From positions 62,001-126,000 of the forward strand of contig CAIOKE010000133.1 in the NCBI GenBank assembly GCA_903858815.1: 64,000 bases of DNA, given 5' to 3'. The notes under the pieces were generated by a model, which was not told the DNA's origin, did no database searches, and saw only the letters and a list, made by a program, of their open reading frames with translations. Made by a program: the position numbers and the translations under genes. This stretch comes from an uncultured Planctomycetaceae bacterium (lineage in GTDB: Bacteria > Planctomycetota > Planctomycetia > Planctomycetales > Planctomycetaceae). Positions 63,357 through 64,000 of this stretch are shown here, in pieces. Each line of letters begins with the position of its first letter. Position 1 is the first letter of the stretch.

Positions 63357-64000
63357 ATGCAGACAGACACAGAGAGATTTCCACGCGTCCTCGCCGCTTT
63401 CGAGGAGGGAGTCACAAGAGGGCTTCACACCGGGTTGCAGATTTATGTGTCTGTCGATGGAGTGCCACTGCTGGACGCGGGATTCGGTGACGCTGCCCCG
63501 GCGCGTCCCATGACGCCGCAGACTCTGATGCCCTGGCGCAGCGCCGGAAAACCCCTCACGGCACTGCTGCTGCTCACATTGCTCGATCAACCGCAGCAGC
63601 AGCTGCAGTTGCCACTGAGTCACTGGTTGCCGGAGTCAGTTGGGACTGATAAGTCCAGCCTGACGCTGGCAGACTTATTGACCCATCAATCAGGGTTCCC
63701 GCTGACAGATACCGGTTGGCCGCATTCATCGTGGGACGACAGCGTTCGCACTGTCCTGCAGACACCCTGCCAGCTGCCCCGGGGAACTGCCGCATATCAC
63801 CCGCAGAGCAGCTGGTTTCTGCTCGGAGAAATCATTCGCAGAGTGGTGGCACAGGGCCAGCAAACGCTGCCTGCCTTCGCTGCAATCCTTCAGCAGAAAC
63901 TCCTTGATCCACTCGGTATGCTGCAGTCCGGTTGCGGAATCTCATCGCCCGATTCACCCGAGATCGTCAATCGACTGCCGGTGCTCTACGAACGACAGCA
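63357..64000 (+). CDS. beta-lactamase-family (class C/PBP-like) serine hydrolase, 3' end outside window
   Basis: The frame opens with ATG 63357 and stays open to the window end (at least 214 residues). The SxxK motif is SAGK at residues 62-65, preceded by the usual TLMPWR. LTLADLLTHQSGFPLTDTGW is the typical class C segment, and YHPQSSWFLLGEIIRRV stands where the second catalytic motif (YxN or YxS) is expected. There is no signal peptide at the start, so it is cytoplasmic or the true start is upstream. It could be an esterase or a D-amino-acid peptidase rather than an antibiotic-degrading enzyme. Confidence 0.8.
   Translation, partial: MQTDTERFPRVLAAFEEGVTRGLHTGLQIYVSVDGVPLLDAGFGDAAPARPMTPQTLMPWRSAGKPLTALLLLTLLDQPQQQLQLPLSHWLPESVGTDKSSLTLADLLTHQSGFPLTDTGWPHSSWDDSVRTVLQTPCQLPRGTAAYHPQSSWFLLGEIIRRVVAQGQQTLPAFAAILQQKLLDPLGMLQSGCGISSPDSPEIVNRLPVLYERQ

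Noticed and set aside
1-64000. tRNA, rRNA, CRISPR array or transposon.
   Set aside because: I looked for T-loop-like sequences, regularly spaced repeats and transposase motifs and saw none; a covariance-model scan would be decisive for small RNAs.

Overview
The window comes from a planctomycete (order Planctomycetales in the broad sense). The evidence is the gene content. There are four large proteins of the planctomycete cytochrome type (PSCyt1, then DUF1549, then DUF1553/PSD1). There is also a DUF1559 pseudopilin beside a small lipoprotein, a DUF1501 protein, DUF1570, DUF6807 and DUF1080 proteins, a Cys-type sulfatase, and a secreted Gfo/Idh/MocA oxidoreductase. GC content is moderate to high. 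Gene density is bacterial, with both strands used in short operons. No transposase, integrase, phage gene, CRISPR array, rRNA or tRNA was recognised, so this looks like ordinary chromosome and not an island.

Layout. 0-10 kb: a pseudouridine synthase, a sigma-70 factor divergent from a class II photolyase with a remarkable cluster of 9-bp boxes between them, an FHA protein, a small secreted CxxCH protein, a probable divergent ribosomal protein bL28, and an Fe-S pair (Mrp, then a SufE-SufS fusion). 10-19 kb: a polysaccharide-related block of an oxidoreductase, then PSCyt1/PSD1, sulfatase and a second PSCyt1/PSD1. 19-30 kb: housekeeping genes (uvrC, a LeuA-like synthase and tatD in one operon; topA; a SurA/PpiD-like membrane chaperone; holB). 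30-46 kb: two more PSCyt1/PSD1 proteins, an RluD-type synthase, a UvrD-type helicase, and DUF6807, ceramidase-like, DUF1080 and DUF1501 proteins. 46-54 kb: a BNR/sialidase-like protein, DUF1559 plus lipoprotein, a PhoPQ-related hydrolase, and a translationally coupled pair of HtrA-like proteins of which the second has lost its catalytic serine. 54-64 kb: CvpA-like, dtd, thiO, a PQQ-type propeller, DUF1570, a degenerate sulfatase-like protein, Fur, a FlgM-like peptide, an esterase-like hydrolase and the start of a beta-lactamase-family serine hydrolase.

Two signals go beyond gene calling. First, the short convergent gap at 53.7-53.85 kb holds a 28-bp sequence with the arm-6-arm layout of a XerCD dif site. 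All eleven GGGCAGGG octamers I found (the E. coli FtsK KOPS consensus is GGGNAGGG) point toward it: six on the + strand to its left and five on the - strand to its right. This suggests that the window spans the replication terminus of a lineage generally reported to lack FtsZ. Second, four perfect AAACGTTCA boxes and several near-copies lie between the sigma factor and the photolyase. One box sits inside the 17-bp spacer of a convincing sigma-factor promoter, which points to an undescribed UV- or light-linked regulatory circuit.

The polysaccharide-related genes probably work outside the cytoplasm: nearly all carry signal peptides, Tat-like leaders or lipoboxes. All assignments are by reading motifs by eye. 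No database search was run.
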